Part shown: positions 1 to 7,275 of the stretch, in pieces
Layout: the number at the start of each line of letters is the position of its first letter
Position numbering within the stretch: the stretch's first letter is position 1
Assembly: GCF_040706615.1 (NCBI RefSeq)
Contig: NZ_JAPDRF010000001.1
Location: forward strand, 372,001-436,000
DNA length: 64,000 nucleotides
Reading direction: 5' to 3'
DNA from: Lentisalinibacter sediminis
GTDB taxonomy: Bacteria; Pseudomonadota; Gammaproteobacteria; Steroidobacterales; Woeseiaceae
Position numbers and translations under genes: made by a program
The notes under the pieces: model-generated
Database searches by the model: none
Told to the model about the DNA's origin: nothing
The model's input: the letters and a program-made list of their open reading frames with translations, nothing else

Positions 1-440
1 GTGCCGAGCTGACGGACGAGGAAGCCACGACGCTCGCCTCGCTGATGGAGATGCGCAGTCTCGGCGACGGCGAGTATCTCACGAACGAGGGCGCCACCGA
101 CGACTCGCTGCACGTGCTGCTGGAGGGCAAGCTCGAGGTCGTGAAGCAGGCCGGCGCGGGCGAGACGGCCACACTGGGCATCCTCCGCGAGGGGGAACAG
201 GCGGGAGAGCTCAGTTTCATCGACGGCGCCCCGCACACGGTGGGGCTGCGTGCGCTCTGCGACAGCCGCGTGTTCAGTCTGAAACGCGACGATTTCGAGG
301 GTCTCGTAGACGAGCATCCGGGGATCGTCTACAAGGTGATGCGCGCCATCGTGCGCTCGGCCCACAAGACCCTCAGCCGGATGAATTACGAGTTCATCGA
401 GCTCAGCAACTACATCTTCAAGCAGCACGGCCGCTACTGA
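1..440 (+). CDS. Cyclic nucleotide-binding domain protein, 3' part only
   Basis: The reading frame is open from base 3 of the window, so the true start lies upstream. About 145 residues are visible. They form a cNMP-binding beta-roll: an 'LTDEEATTLASLMEMR' lead-in helix, a 'LHVLLEGKLEVV' strand pair, and a 'GELSFIDGAPHTVGLRA' segment in the place of the phosphate-binding cassette (family pattern GE.a...g..r.a). No DNA-binding helix-turn-helix follows the sensor domain. It is therefore probably a stand-alone sensor domain or the C-terminal end of a larger protein, not a Crp/Fnr transcription factor. The stop overlaps by 7 bp the stop of the convergent gene on the other strand. The ligand is unknown. 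Confidence 0.8.
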   Translation, partial: AELTDEEATTLASLMEMRSLGDGEYLTNEGATDDSLHVLLEGKLEVVKQAGAGETATLGILREGEQAGELSFIDGAPHTVGLRALCDSRVFSLKRDDFEGLVDEHPGIVYKVMRAIVRSAHKTLSRMNYEFIELSNYIFKQHGRY

Positions 441-928
441 GCGTCGCCAGCGCCGGTTCCGGCGTTTGCCGCCTTGTAGTCGCCGAGTGCCGCCTCGACG
501 CTCTGCGTGAGGATCTGGTCGATATTGCTGAGGCTGTCGATGCCGAAGCTCTCATAGCGGGCCCTGACGTACTGCATCATGTAGATCGGCTGCTCCTGGT
601 AGTTCACGGCGAAGCCCACCCGGGTGACGTAGAGATAGATGTCGGGGTAGTTCGTGGTCTGGGTGCAGTCCACCTCCGCGGTCAGGAACAACTCGCCGGG
701 GGCCCAGCCGGATGCGCGGGGGACGTCGAGGCGGGTGAACGCCGTCTGCACCGCCAGGTCAGCCTCGGTGCGCCGTATCGCGCATTCCTCTCCGACGGAT
801 AGCAGCACGTACAGGCCCTGGGGGTTATCGGTTCGCATCCACGGCTGGGGCGCCGCCATCGCGGCTGCCGCCGGCAGGGTGAGAGCCAGCGCGCAGGCGA
901 GGCCGGCGATGCGTTTCGCTGTCGTCAT
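434..928 (-). CDS. Secreted protein of unknown function
   Basis: 164 aa. The N-terminus is a clear Sec signal peptide: charged MTTAKR, a hydrophobic core rich in A/L, and a likely cleavage after 'AMA' near residue 26. The mature part has two cysteines (in 'GEECAIR' and 'VDCTQT') that could form a disulfide. It also has several aromatic-rich strands such as 'YPDIYLYVTRVGF', which suggest a small beta-rich periplasmic domain. I do not recognise the family. It is transcribed towards the cyclic-nucleotide-binding gene and away from the hemolysin-ligase operon, so its start lies near the divergent promoter region at about 930-1130. Confidence 0.7.
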   Translation of the reverse strand: MTTAKRIAGLACALALTLPAAAAMAAPQPWMRTDNPQGLYVLLSVGEECAIRRTEADLAVQTAFTRLDVPRASGWAPGELFLTAEVDCTQTTNYPDIYLYVTRVGFAVNYQEQPIYMMQYVRARYESFGIDSLSNIDQILTQSVEAALGDYKAANAGTGAGDAQ

Positions 929-1135
929 CAGTGTTCCTCCCTGGATCGGGGACGTCCGGAGCCGAGGCCGCAGTTTACTCCACGCACGAGACCACCGCAG
1001 GGCGTTCCGATCGACTGAAAATCCCTGTTGTAACGGCAGGTTGCGAAAATTGCGAAGGATTTGCCTCCGCCCCGGCCTCTAACGGTTCGAGCCGACGGCA
1101 CGGCGCCGACGGATGCGACTGGCAGAGGAGGCCGC

Positions 1136-1783
1136 GTGAAAACACAGATTCACCCCGTTACCGACATGCGCAACGGTTTGCCGACGATGGGCGGTGAGCC
1201 GCGCCACTCCGGTGTCAGCCTGGATCTGCTCGGCGCTTCCAGCCCCGGCAGGAGCGCACTGGAAGCCGAGATCCGGGACTGCTACGACCATCATTTCGGC
1301 GCCCGGGTCGAGGAGTTCATGCCCTGGCTGCTGCGGGTAACCTGCCGGCAAGACGGTGCGCGCGGCGTCATCGGGCTGCGGCCGGCGTCTCGGGAGCGCC
1401 TCTACCTCGAGGACTATCTCGCCGTGCCCGTGGAGGAGGCCATCGCGGCCGTCGCCGGCCATCCGGTGCCCCGCACCGCCGTGGTGGAGATCGGCCAACT
1501 GGCCGTCGAGAGCCGGCAGGTGGTGGTGCCCCTGTTTCGCGAGCTGGTGCCGTTCCTGCTGCAGCAGGGCTTCGGCTGGGTCTGCTTCACGGCCACCGGC
1601 CCGGTACGATCCCTGCTGGCACGGGCCGGTCTTGCCGGCTGCGAGCTTGCGCCCGCCAGAGAGGCCTGCGTGGCGGGTCGCGAGGACACCTGGGGCGACT
1701 ACTATCGCCACGACCCCCGCGTGATCGTCGGGGACCTGCAGCGGCCGTGCGGATTCCGGTGCACACCGGAGGGGGACGCATGA
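1136..1783 (+). CDS. Thermostable hemolysin family protein
   Basis: 215 aa from GTG 1136. This start has a GAGGAG Shine-Dalgarno at 1125-1130, better placed than the upstream ATG at 1061. The sequence resembles the 'thermostable hemolysin' (T_hemolysin, delta-VPH) family: a core with 'FMPWLLRV', a 'GVIGLRPASRERLYLEDYLAVPVEEAIA' segment and 'TAVVEIGQLAV'. These proteins have a GNAT-like layout reminiscent of autoinducer or N-acyl amino acid synthases. An acyltransferase role is more plausible to me than lysis, but that is inference. It is the first gene of a five-gene operon, and its stop overlaps the ligase start as ATGA. There is no signal peptide, so a cytosolic location is expected. Confidence 0.8.
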   Translation: MKTQIHPVTDMRNGLPTMGGEPRHSGVSLDLLGASSPGRSALEAEIRDCYDHHFGARVEEFMPWLLRVTCRQDGARGVIGLRPASRERLYLEDYLAVPVEEAIAAVAGHPVPRTAVVEIGQLAVESRQVVVPLFRELVPFLLQQGFGWVCFTATGPVRSLLARAGLAGCELAPAREACVAGREDTWGDYYRHDPRVIVGDLQRPCGFRCTPEGDA

Positions 1784-3309
1784 GCGGGGTGCTGGCCGCG
1801 CTGCGCCGTCATGCCGCCGGGCGCCCGCTGGCCGCCGCCGTGGTCTCGGACGGGGGCGTGCTGGGCTATGCCTCTCTGGAGGCGCGCGTGACGGCGCTCG
1901 CCTCCCGGTTGCGGGCGGGGCGCATCCGGCGCTGCGCCCTGATAGCGGACAACGGTCCGGACTGGATCGTGGCTGATCTCGCGATGATGGCGGCCGGGAT
2001 CACGGCCATCCCCGTTCCGCTGTTCTTCACACGGGCACAGCTGGACCATCTGCTGAGCGACGCCGGCGTCGATGCGGTCCTGAGCGCCGGCGCGGACGGC
2101 TTGCCCGACGACGGCCATGGTTTCCGCAGGCGGCCGCTTGCCGGCGCGGGCGGCCTCGCACTGCTGCGCCGTTCCATCCGCCGGGACACGGCCCTGAACG
2201 GCCGCAATGACGTCGCGAAGGTGACCTATACCTCGGGCAGCACCGGCAGCCCCCGCGGTGTGTGCCTCGGCCGGGACGGTATGGAGGCGGTCGCATCGAG
2301 CCTGGCCGCCCGCCTGCAGGGCGCAGGCGTACGACGTCACCTGTGCGTGGTGCCGCTGGCGACCCTGCTCGAGAACATCGCCGGGATCTACGTGCCGCTG
2401 CTGCTCGGCGCCGCCATCCACGCACCGTCGCTGGAGCGGGTGGGCCTGACCGGCTCCAGCGGCCTCGACCCGCTGCGCCTGCGCCGCGCGATCGACGAGA
2501 GCGGCGCCGAGAGCGTGATTCTTCTGCCGCAGATGCTGGCCGCGCTGAACCGGACGGCCGACCTCGAACCCTGGAACGACTGCCCGCTGCGCTTCGCCGC
2601 GGTGGGCGGCGGCCGCGTGGCGCCGGCCGAACTTGAGCAGGCCCACGCACACGGCCTGCCTGCCTACGAGGGGTACGGACTCTCCGAGTGCCATTCCGTG
2701 GTGACGCTGAACACGCCCGGCGACAGCCGACCGGGCAGTGCGGGACGGCCACTGCCCCATGCCCGGGTCAGGATTGCCCCCGACGGCGAGATCATGGTGT
2801 CAGGCGCGGTGATGCAGGGCTACCTTGCCGTGCCCGGGCACGGCGAGCGCCGGATCGCGACCGGGGAAATTGCCACCGGAGACCTTGGCAGCCTGGACGA
2901 CCAGGGCTTCCTGCACGTGCAGGGGCGCAAGAAGAACCTGTTCATCACGGCGTTCGGTCGCAATGTGTCGCCCGAGTGGGTGGAGAGCGAACTGGTCCAC
3001 GAGCCCGCGATCGCACAGGCGCTGGTCTGGGGCGAGGCGCTGCCCTGCAATGCCGCCGTGATCGTGCCGGCGACGTCGGCGGGCGCCGACGGCGTGCAGG
3101 CCGCGATCGACGCCGCGAATCGCCGGCTACCCGATTACGCACGCGTGTCCGCATGGCTTCCGGCCGACGCCCCGTTCCGCCCGGACAGCGGCGAGCTGAC
3201 TGCCAACGGGCGGCTCCGTCGGGACGCACTCATACGGCGCTACGGCGACCGACTGACCGATCTGATCCACGGCGTCACGGCGCCCGACAAGAAGGTGATA
3301 AACGCATGA
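1780..3309 (+). CDS. AMP-forming acyl/aryl ligase (ANL superfamily) with altered A10 motif
   Basis: 509 aa. Start chosen at ATG 1780, which overlaps the hemolysin stop and has GGAGGGGG just upstream. The ANL motifs appear in order: the phosphate-binding loop 'YTSGSTGSPRG' at residues 150-160, the A5 motif 'YEGYGLSE', then 'ATGDLGSLDDQGFLHVQGRKKNLF' for A7-A8. Such enzymes activate a carboxylate as acyl-AMP and transfer it to CoA or a carrier. The C-terminal A10 motif reads 'LTANGRLRR' (about residues 473-481), so the invariant catalytic lysine of 'NGKxxR' is arginine here. The adenylation half-reaction may be weakened or retuned. No carrier-protein gene is adjacent. The likely partners are the flanking hemolysin-family protein and HDO-like protein. 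Confidence 0.87.
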   Translation: MSGVLAALRRHAAGRPLAAAVVSDGGVLGYASLEARVTALASRLRAGRIRRCALIADNGPDWIVADLAMMAAGITAIPVPLFFTRAQLDHLLSDAGVDAVLSAGADGLPDDGHGFRRRPLAGAGGLALLRRSIRRDTALNGRNDVAKVTYTSGSTGSPRGVCLGRDGMEAVASSLAARLQGAGVRRHLCVVPLATLLENIAGIYVPLLLGAAIHAPSLERVGLTGSSGLDPLRLRRAIDESGAESVILLPQMLAALNRTADLEPWNDCPLRFAAVGGGRVAPAELEQAHAHGLPAYEGYGLSECHSVVTLNTPGDSRPGSAGRPLPHARVRIAPDGEIMVSGAVMQGYLAVPGHGERRIATGEIATGDLGSLDDQGFLHVQGRKKNLFITAFGRNVSPEWVESELVHEPAIAQALVWGEALPCNAAVIVPATSAGADGVQAAIDAANRRLPDYARVSAWLPADAPFRPDSGELTANGRLRRDALIRRYGDRLTDLIHGVTAPDKKVINA

Positions 3310-3986
3310 CCGACTTTTTCCTGGCCCTGGCCGACGACACCGCCGCCGAGCGCGACTACCTGCTCGGCTCGCCGATCATCCGCGATGCCCTCGAGGGCCG
3401 TGTGACCCCGGCGCAATATCGGGCGTTCCTCACCGAGGCCTACCATCACGTCAAATGCACCGTGCCCCTGCTGATGGCCTGCGGCAGCCGTCTTGGCGAC
3501 GACTACGAGTGGCTGCGGGGTGCCATCGTCCGTTACATCAACGACGAGTACGGCCATCAGGAGTGGATCCTGAATGACATCGCGGCGACCGGCGGCGATC
3601 CCGACAGGGTGCGTCAAGGCCAGCCGGGGTTCGCGACGGAGCAGATGGTGAGCTACGCGTGGGACACGATCGGGCGGAGCAATCCGGTGGGCTTTTTCGG
3701 CATGGTCTACGTGCTGGAAGGCACCAGCATCGCCATCGCGGGACAGGCCGCGGCCGCCATCGGCCGCAGCCTTGGGCTGCCGCAGAGTGCGTTCTCCTAC
3801 CTCATCTCCCACGGCGAGGTGGATCAGGAGCACGTGAAGTTCCTGGCCGGCCTTCTGAACCGGCTGGACCGCGACGAGGATCGCCAGGCGGTCCGTTACT
3901 GCGCGCGCCGCTTCTTCCTCCTCTATGCCGGGATCTTCCGTTCGCTGCCGAGTGCGGGGAGCGCGGCCGAGAGGGCCGTGGCATGA
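3306..3986 (+). CDS. Haem-oxygenase-fold (TenA/UndA-like) putative diiron oxidase
   Basis: 226 aa, beginning in an ATGA overlap with the ligase stop. All-helical, with ligand-type residues spaced as in haem-oxygenase-like diiron oxidases (HDO, e.g. UndA): E44 in 'TEAYHH', E81 and H84 in 'EYGH', E138 in 'VLEGTS', and an acidic/His cluster 'SHGEVDQEHVKF' at 168-179. Known HDOs use O2 to cut, desaturate or N-oxygenate fatty acids or amino acids. That this member binds iron is inferred from the residue pattern. Its place between an acid-activating ligase and an SDR suggests it acts on a fatty acyl or amino acid intermediate. The thiaminase TenA is the alternative, but no thiamine genes are near. 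Confidence 0.8.
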   Translation: MTDFFLALADDTAAERDYLLGSPIIRDALEGRVTPAQYRAFLTEAYHHVKCTVPLLMACGSRLGDDYEWLRGAIVRYINDEYGHQEWILNDIAATGGDPDRVRQGQPGFATEQMVSYAWDTIGRSNPVGFFGMVYVLEGTSIAIAGQAAAAIGRSLGLPQSAFSYLISHGEVDQEHVKFLAGLLNRLDRDEDRQAVRYCARRFFLLYAGIFRSLPSAGSAAERAVA

Positions 3987-4813
3987 ATCTCACCGGACGA
4001 CGCGTGCTCCTCACCGGCGCCACGGGCGGCATCGGCGCTGCACTGGCAGGGGAACTCGCCAGAGCCGGAGCCCACCTGCTCCTGAGCGCCCGCGACGCGG
4101 CAAGACTCGACGCGCTGGCCGGGCAACTGACGGAGCAGGCCGCGGCAGTCCGGCGCCGGATCGTCGTCCTGACCGAGCCGGGCGACATCACCGACGCGAC
4201 TGCCAGAGAGCGCCTCGCGCGGCGGGCCCGGGGTTTCGAGGGCGGTATCGACGTACTGATCAACAATGCGGGCGTGAATTCCCTGGCTCGCTTCGACGAC
4301 CAGAGCGCGGCGGACATCGAGACACTGGTGCAGACGAATCTGCTGGCGCCCATGCTCCTGACGCGGACCCTGCTGCCCCATCTCATGGGACAGCCGAATG
4401 CCTGGCTGCTGAACGTCGGCTCGGTACTGGGTTCGATCGGGATGCCCGGCCAGGCGGTCTATTCCACCACCAAATTCGGCCTGCACGGGTTCACCGAGGC
4501 GCTGCGCCGGGAGTGTGCCGGGACCGCTCTCGAGGTGCTCTACCTCGCCCCGCGCGCGACCCGCACGGCGATGAACGGCGATGCCGCCTGCCGCATGAAC
4601 GAGGCACTGGGGGTCGCCATGGACCCTCCCCGGCAGGTGGCCCGGCGGGCGATGGCGTTGCTGGCCGGCTCCCGGCGCGAACGTTTTATCGGCTGGCCGG
4701 AGCGCCTGTTCGTGAAAGTGAATGCGGTCGCGCCGCGCCTGGTCGACGGTGCGCTCGGCAAGCAGAGACCGGTGGTGGAGGCCTACCTCCGTCCACGTAC
4801 CCACAGCCAATGA
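3983..4813 (+). CDS. Short-chain dehydrogenase/reductase (SDR)
   Basis: 276 aa, again starting in an ATGA overlap (3983-3986) with the gene before. A classical SDR: cofactor loop 'TGATGGIG' at residues 11-18, 'NNAG' at about 94-97, catalytic Ser at about 147 in 'NVGSVLG', and Tyr160/Lys164 in 'YSTTK'. 'SARDAARL' after the second strand carries the Arg usual in NADP-preferring members. The substrate is probably the keto or aldehyde product of the preceding pathway step. The C-terminal 'GWPERLFVKVNAVAPRLVDGAL' segment could give loose membrane association. It shares the operon with the hemolysin-family protein, ligase and HDO-like protein. Confidence 0.9.
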   Translation: MNLTGRRVLLTGATGGIGAALAGELARAGAHLLLSARDAARLDALAGQLTEQAAAVRRRIVVLTEPGDITDATARERLARRARGFEGGIDVLINNAGVNSLARFDDQSAADIETLVQTNLLAPMLLTRTLLPHLMGQPNAWLLNVGSVLGSIGMPGQAVYSTTKFGLHGFTEALRRECAGTALEVLYLAPRATRTAMNGDAACRMNEALGVAMDPPRQVARRAMALLAGSRRERFIGWPERLFVKVNAVAPRLVDGALGKQRPVVEAYLRPRTHSQ

Positions 4814-4823
4814 GGTGAACGAG

Positions 4824-5501
4824 ATGATACGAATGATTCGCAGCCGGGCGACTGCCCGGATCATGCTGGCCGGCGCGATGCTGGCTTTCGCCCTGACGGG
4901 CGCGGGCCTGGCCCGGGCGGCGGACATGGAGCAGGACCTGCGGGAGATCCAGCAACGCTGGGCCGAGGCCAATTATCGGCTGGACGGAGGCGAGCAGAAG
5001 GACGCGTTCGAGGCCCTCGCGGAGGACGCCGCCGCGCTGGTCGCGGCCTATCCGGACCGGGCCGAGCCCCTCGTATGGCAGGGCATCGTGCTCAGCACCT
5101 ACGCCGGGGTGAAAGGCCCCTTCGGTGCCATGGGACTCGCGAAGAAGTCCCGGGCTGCGCTGCATGCTGCGGAGAAACTGGATCCGACCGTTCTGCAGGG
5201 CTCCGTCTATACCAGTCTCGGTGCGTTGTACTACAAGGTACCGGGCGGCTTCATCGGCTTCGGCGACAACGACCGGGCGAGGGAATACCTGGAGAAAGCC
5301 ATTGCCATGAACCCGGACGGAATCGACCCGAACTATTTCTACGGCGAATTCCTGTACGAAGAGAAGGACTACGAGGCGGCACGGCGGGCGCTGGAGCACG
5401 CGCTGGAGGCGCCGGCCCGGCCCGACCGCACACTCGCCGACCAGGGCCGGCGCGAGGAGATCCGGGAGCTGCTCGCCAGGGTCGAGGAGAAGGCGGGCTG
5501 A
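4824..5501 (+). CDS. Exported tetratricopeptide-repeat protein
   Basis: 225 aa. Start chosen at ATG 4824, 11 bp after the SDR stop, with GAGGTG upstream (4812-4817); the longer upstream frame lacks support. The N-terminus is a signal peptide ending about 'GLARAA' near residue 31. Several TPR-like helices follow, for example 'RAREYLEKAIAMNPDGIDPNYFYGEFLYEEKDYEAARRALEHALE' split over two repeats. The middle contains 'KGPFGAMGLAKKSRAAL' and 'KVPGGFIGFGDNDRA', a pattern seen in TatT-like periplasmic TPR proteins. It is probably a periplasmic partner for the product of the upstream operon. This is the last gene of the cluster; the wax ester synthase starts 92 bp later. Confidence 0.8.
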   Translation: MIRMIRSRATARIMLAGAMLAFALTGAGLARAADMEQDLREIQQRWAEANYRLDGGEQKDAFEALAEDAAALVAAYPDRAEPLVWQGIVLSTYAGVKGPFGAMGLAKKSRAALHAAEKLDPTVLQGSVYTSLGALYYKVPGGFIGFGDNDRAREYLEKAIAMNPDGIDPNYFYGEFLYEEKDYEAARRALEHALEAPARPDRTLADQGRREEIRELLARVEEKAG

Positions 5502-5593
5502 AGCTGGCGCTTTCCGTGACGGCAACGTGACGGGGCAGGGATCGCGCGTTATCCTCGACGCCGGTTGAACAGAGTTCCGGCGCCGAGGTGGCC

Positions 5594-6964
5594 ATGTCGC
5601 AGCTGTCACTCCTCGACTACATGCTGCTTTTGCTCGAGACCAAGGACAGCCCGCGGCACGTGGGCGGTCTGCAGGTCTTCGAGCCGCCGCCCGATGCGCC
5701 GGAGGACTTCGTGCGCGGCCTGGTGGCGGACATGCTGGCCAGCGAGCCGGTGGAACCATTTAACCAGAAGCTGAAAGTTCCACTGGCCGGGCGTCCGCGC
5801 TGGGTAGTCGATCCGGACATGGACCTGGCCGACCACATCTTCCACGAGGCGCTGCCGTCGCCGGGCCGGGAACAGGACCTGCTGGACCGGGTGGCACAGC
5901 TGCATGGCCGCCTGCTCGACCGTAACGCCCCGCTGTGGGAAGTCTACGTGATCGAGGGGCTCGAGGGCGGCCGCTTCGGTGTCTACGCCAAGATCCACCA
6001 CGCCTACATGGACGGCATCAGCATGTCCCGGCGTTCGATGGCGAGCCTGTCGAAGACACCCGACGAGGACGTGGCGCCCATGTGGGCCAACGCCGAGCAC
6101 AGCCGCGAGCACGAGGCGGTGCGCAAGGGCATCGTCGAGACGCTGTTCGGCTCGGCGAAGAGCTTCGGCCGCCTGGCCATGGTCGGGCCCCAGCTGAGTC
6201 AGCTGGCATTGCGGCACGGCTGGCGGCTTCTCGGCGGTGGCGACGATCTGCCCGTCCCCTTTACCGCGCCGCGCACGGCCTTCAATCAACCGCTGACCGC
6301 CGCCCGCGCCTTCGGCGTCTGCAGCGTGCCGCTCGACCGGGTGAGGGCCCTGGCGAAAGCGCAGGGCGTGACCGTGAACGACGTGATCCTTGCGCTCTGC
6401 GACACGGCACTCAGGGGCTATCTCGGCCAGCGTGACGAGCATCCCGACAAGCCCCTGGTGGCGCAGATGCCGATCTCGGTGCGCAGCGACCGGGGCGGTA
6501 GCGGCAACCAGGTGACCATCGCGCTGCTCGAGCTGGCCTCCGGCGAATCCGATCCGCTGGCCCGGCTGCAGGAGATCCACGAGCATGCCGGCAGCGTCAA
6601 GCACGAGTATGCGGAGATGGGGATCGAGGCCGCCGAGGCCTACACCATCCTCGTGCAGACGCTGATGCAGATCGGCGATCTGGCGCACCTGTCCGAGCGT
6701 TTCCCGCCGCTGGGCAATGTGCTGGTGTCCAACGTCATCGGCGGCACCGAGCCGCGCTACATCCGCGGTGCGCGGCTGACGGCCAGCTATCCCATCTCCA
6801 CGATCCCGCCCGGCATGTCCATGAACGTGACCATCTACAGCTACGCCGGCAATCTCCATTTCGGCCTGCTGACCGGCCGCCGGGCTCTCCCGGACCCCGA
6901 GCGTATCGCGGAGGGCATCGCAGCCGCCTTCGATGAACTCGAGAGCGCCGCGGTCCGCTCCTGA
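5594..6964 (+). CDS. Wax ester synthase / diacylglycerol acyltransferase (WS/DGAT)
   Basis: 456 aa from ATG 5594, 5 nt after a GAGG element. GTG 5588 is possible but lies on the Shine-Dalgarno. The catalytic 'HHAYMDG' lies at residues 135-141 and matches the HHxxxDG signature of bacterial WS/DGAT enzymes, which esterify acyl-CoA with fatty alcohols or diacylglycerol at the membrane or lipid inclusions. The 'NDVILALCDTALRGYL' and 'SNVIGGTEPRYIRGARL' blocks of the C-terminal domain are also present, so the length and architecture are complete. It follows the ligase/HDO operon in the same direction and precedes a PHA-system gene, which suggests storage lipid metabolism. Confidence 0.93.
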   Translation: MSQLSLLDYMLLLLETKDSPRHVGGLQVFEPPPDAPEDFVRGLVADMLASEPVEPFNQKLKVPLAGRPRWVVDPDMDLADHIFHEALPSPGREQDLLDRVAQLHGRLLDRNAPLWEVYVIEGLEGGRFGVYAKIHHAYMDGISMSRRSMASLSKTPDEDVAPMWANAEHSREHEAVRKGIVETLFGSAKSFGRLAMVGPQLSQLALRHGWRLLGGGDDLPVPFTAPRTAFNQPLTAARAFGVCSVPLDRVRALAKAQGVTVNDVILALCDTALRGYLGQRDEHPDKPLVAQMPISVRSDRGGSGNQVTIALLELASGESDPLARLQEIHEHAGSVKHEYAEMGIEAAEAYTILVQTLMQIGDLAHLSERFPPLGNVLVSNVIGGTEPRYIRGARLTASYPISTIPPGMSMNVTIYSYAGNLHFGLLTGRRALPDPERIAEGIAAAFDELESAAVRS

Positions 6965-6984
6965 GCCATCGCGCGCTCGGAACC

Positions 6985-7260
6985 ATGCCCAGCATACGCA
7001 TACGGCGCAGACACCGGCTCAGCCACGACGAGGCCGTCGCTGCCGTCAATCGCATCGCCAACGAACTGGCTGCGGAATACGGTGTGCGGATTCGCTGGCA
7101 GGACGACAGACTCAGTTTCGAGCGGCCCGCCCTCAGCGGCCATATCGACGTGCACGAGGAAGACATCGTGATCGACGCGTCGGTGGGGCTGTCGCTGATG
7201 TTCTTCCGTCAGGACATCGAGCGCGAGATCGACCGCCTCATCGAGGCGGAATTCCGTTGA
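6985..7260 (+). CDS. Polyhydroxyalkanoic acid system family protein (PHA granule-region)
   Basis: 91 aa. Small, charged, with an alpha/beta pattern: 'IRIRRRHRLSHDEAVAAVNRIANELAAEYGVRIRWQDDRLSFE' (in parts) then 'GHIDVHEEDIVIDASVGLSLMFFRQDIEREID'. This matches the family annotated as polyhydroxyalkanoic acid system protein (PHA_gran_rgn). The biochemical role is poorly defined. It lies 20 bp after the wax ester synthase gene, in the same direction and probably co-transcribed, which fits a link to storage inclusions. No PHA synthase is in the window. It is convergent with the FHA-AAA gene, with 15 bp between the stops. Confidence 0.75.
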   Translation: MPSIRIRRRHRLSHDEAVAAVNRIANELAAEYGVRIRWQDDRLSFERPALSGHIDVHEEDIVIDASVGLSLMFFRQDIEREIDRLIEAEFR

Positions 7261-7275
7261 TCGGCGGAGGAGTGC

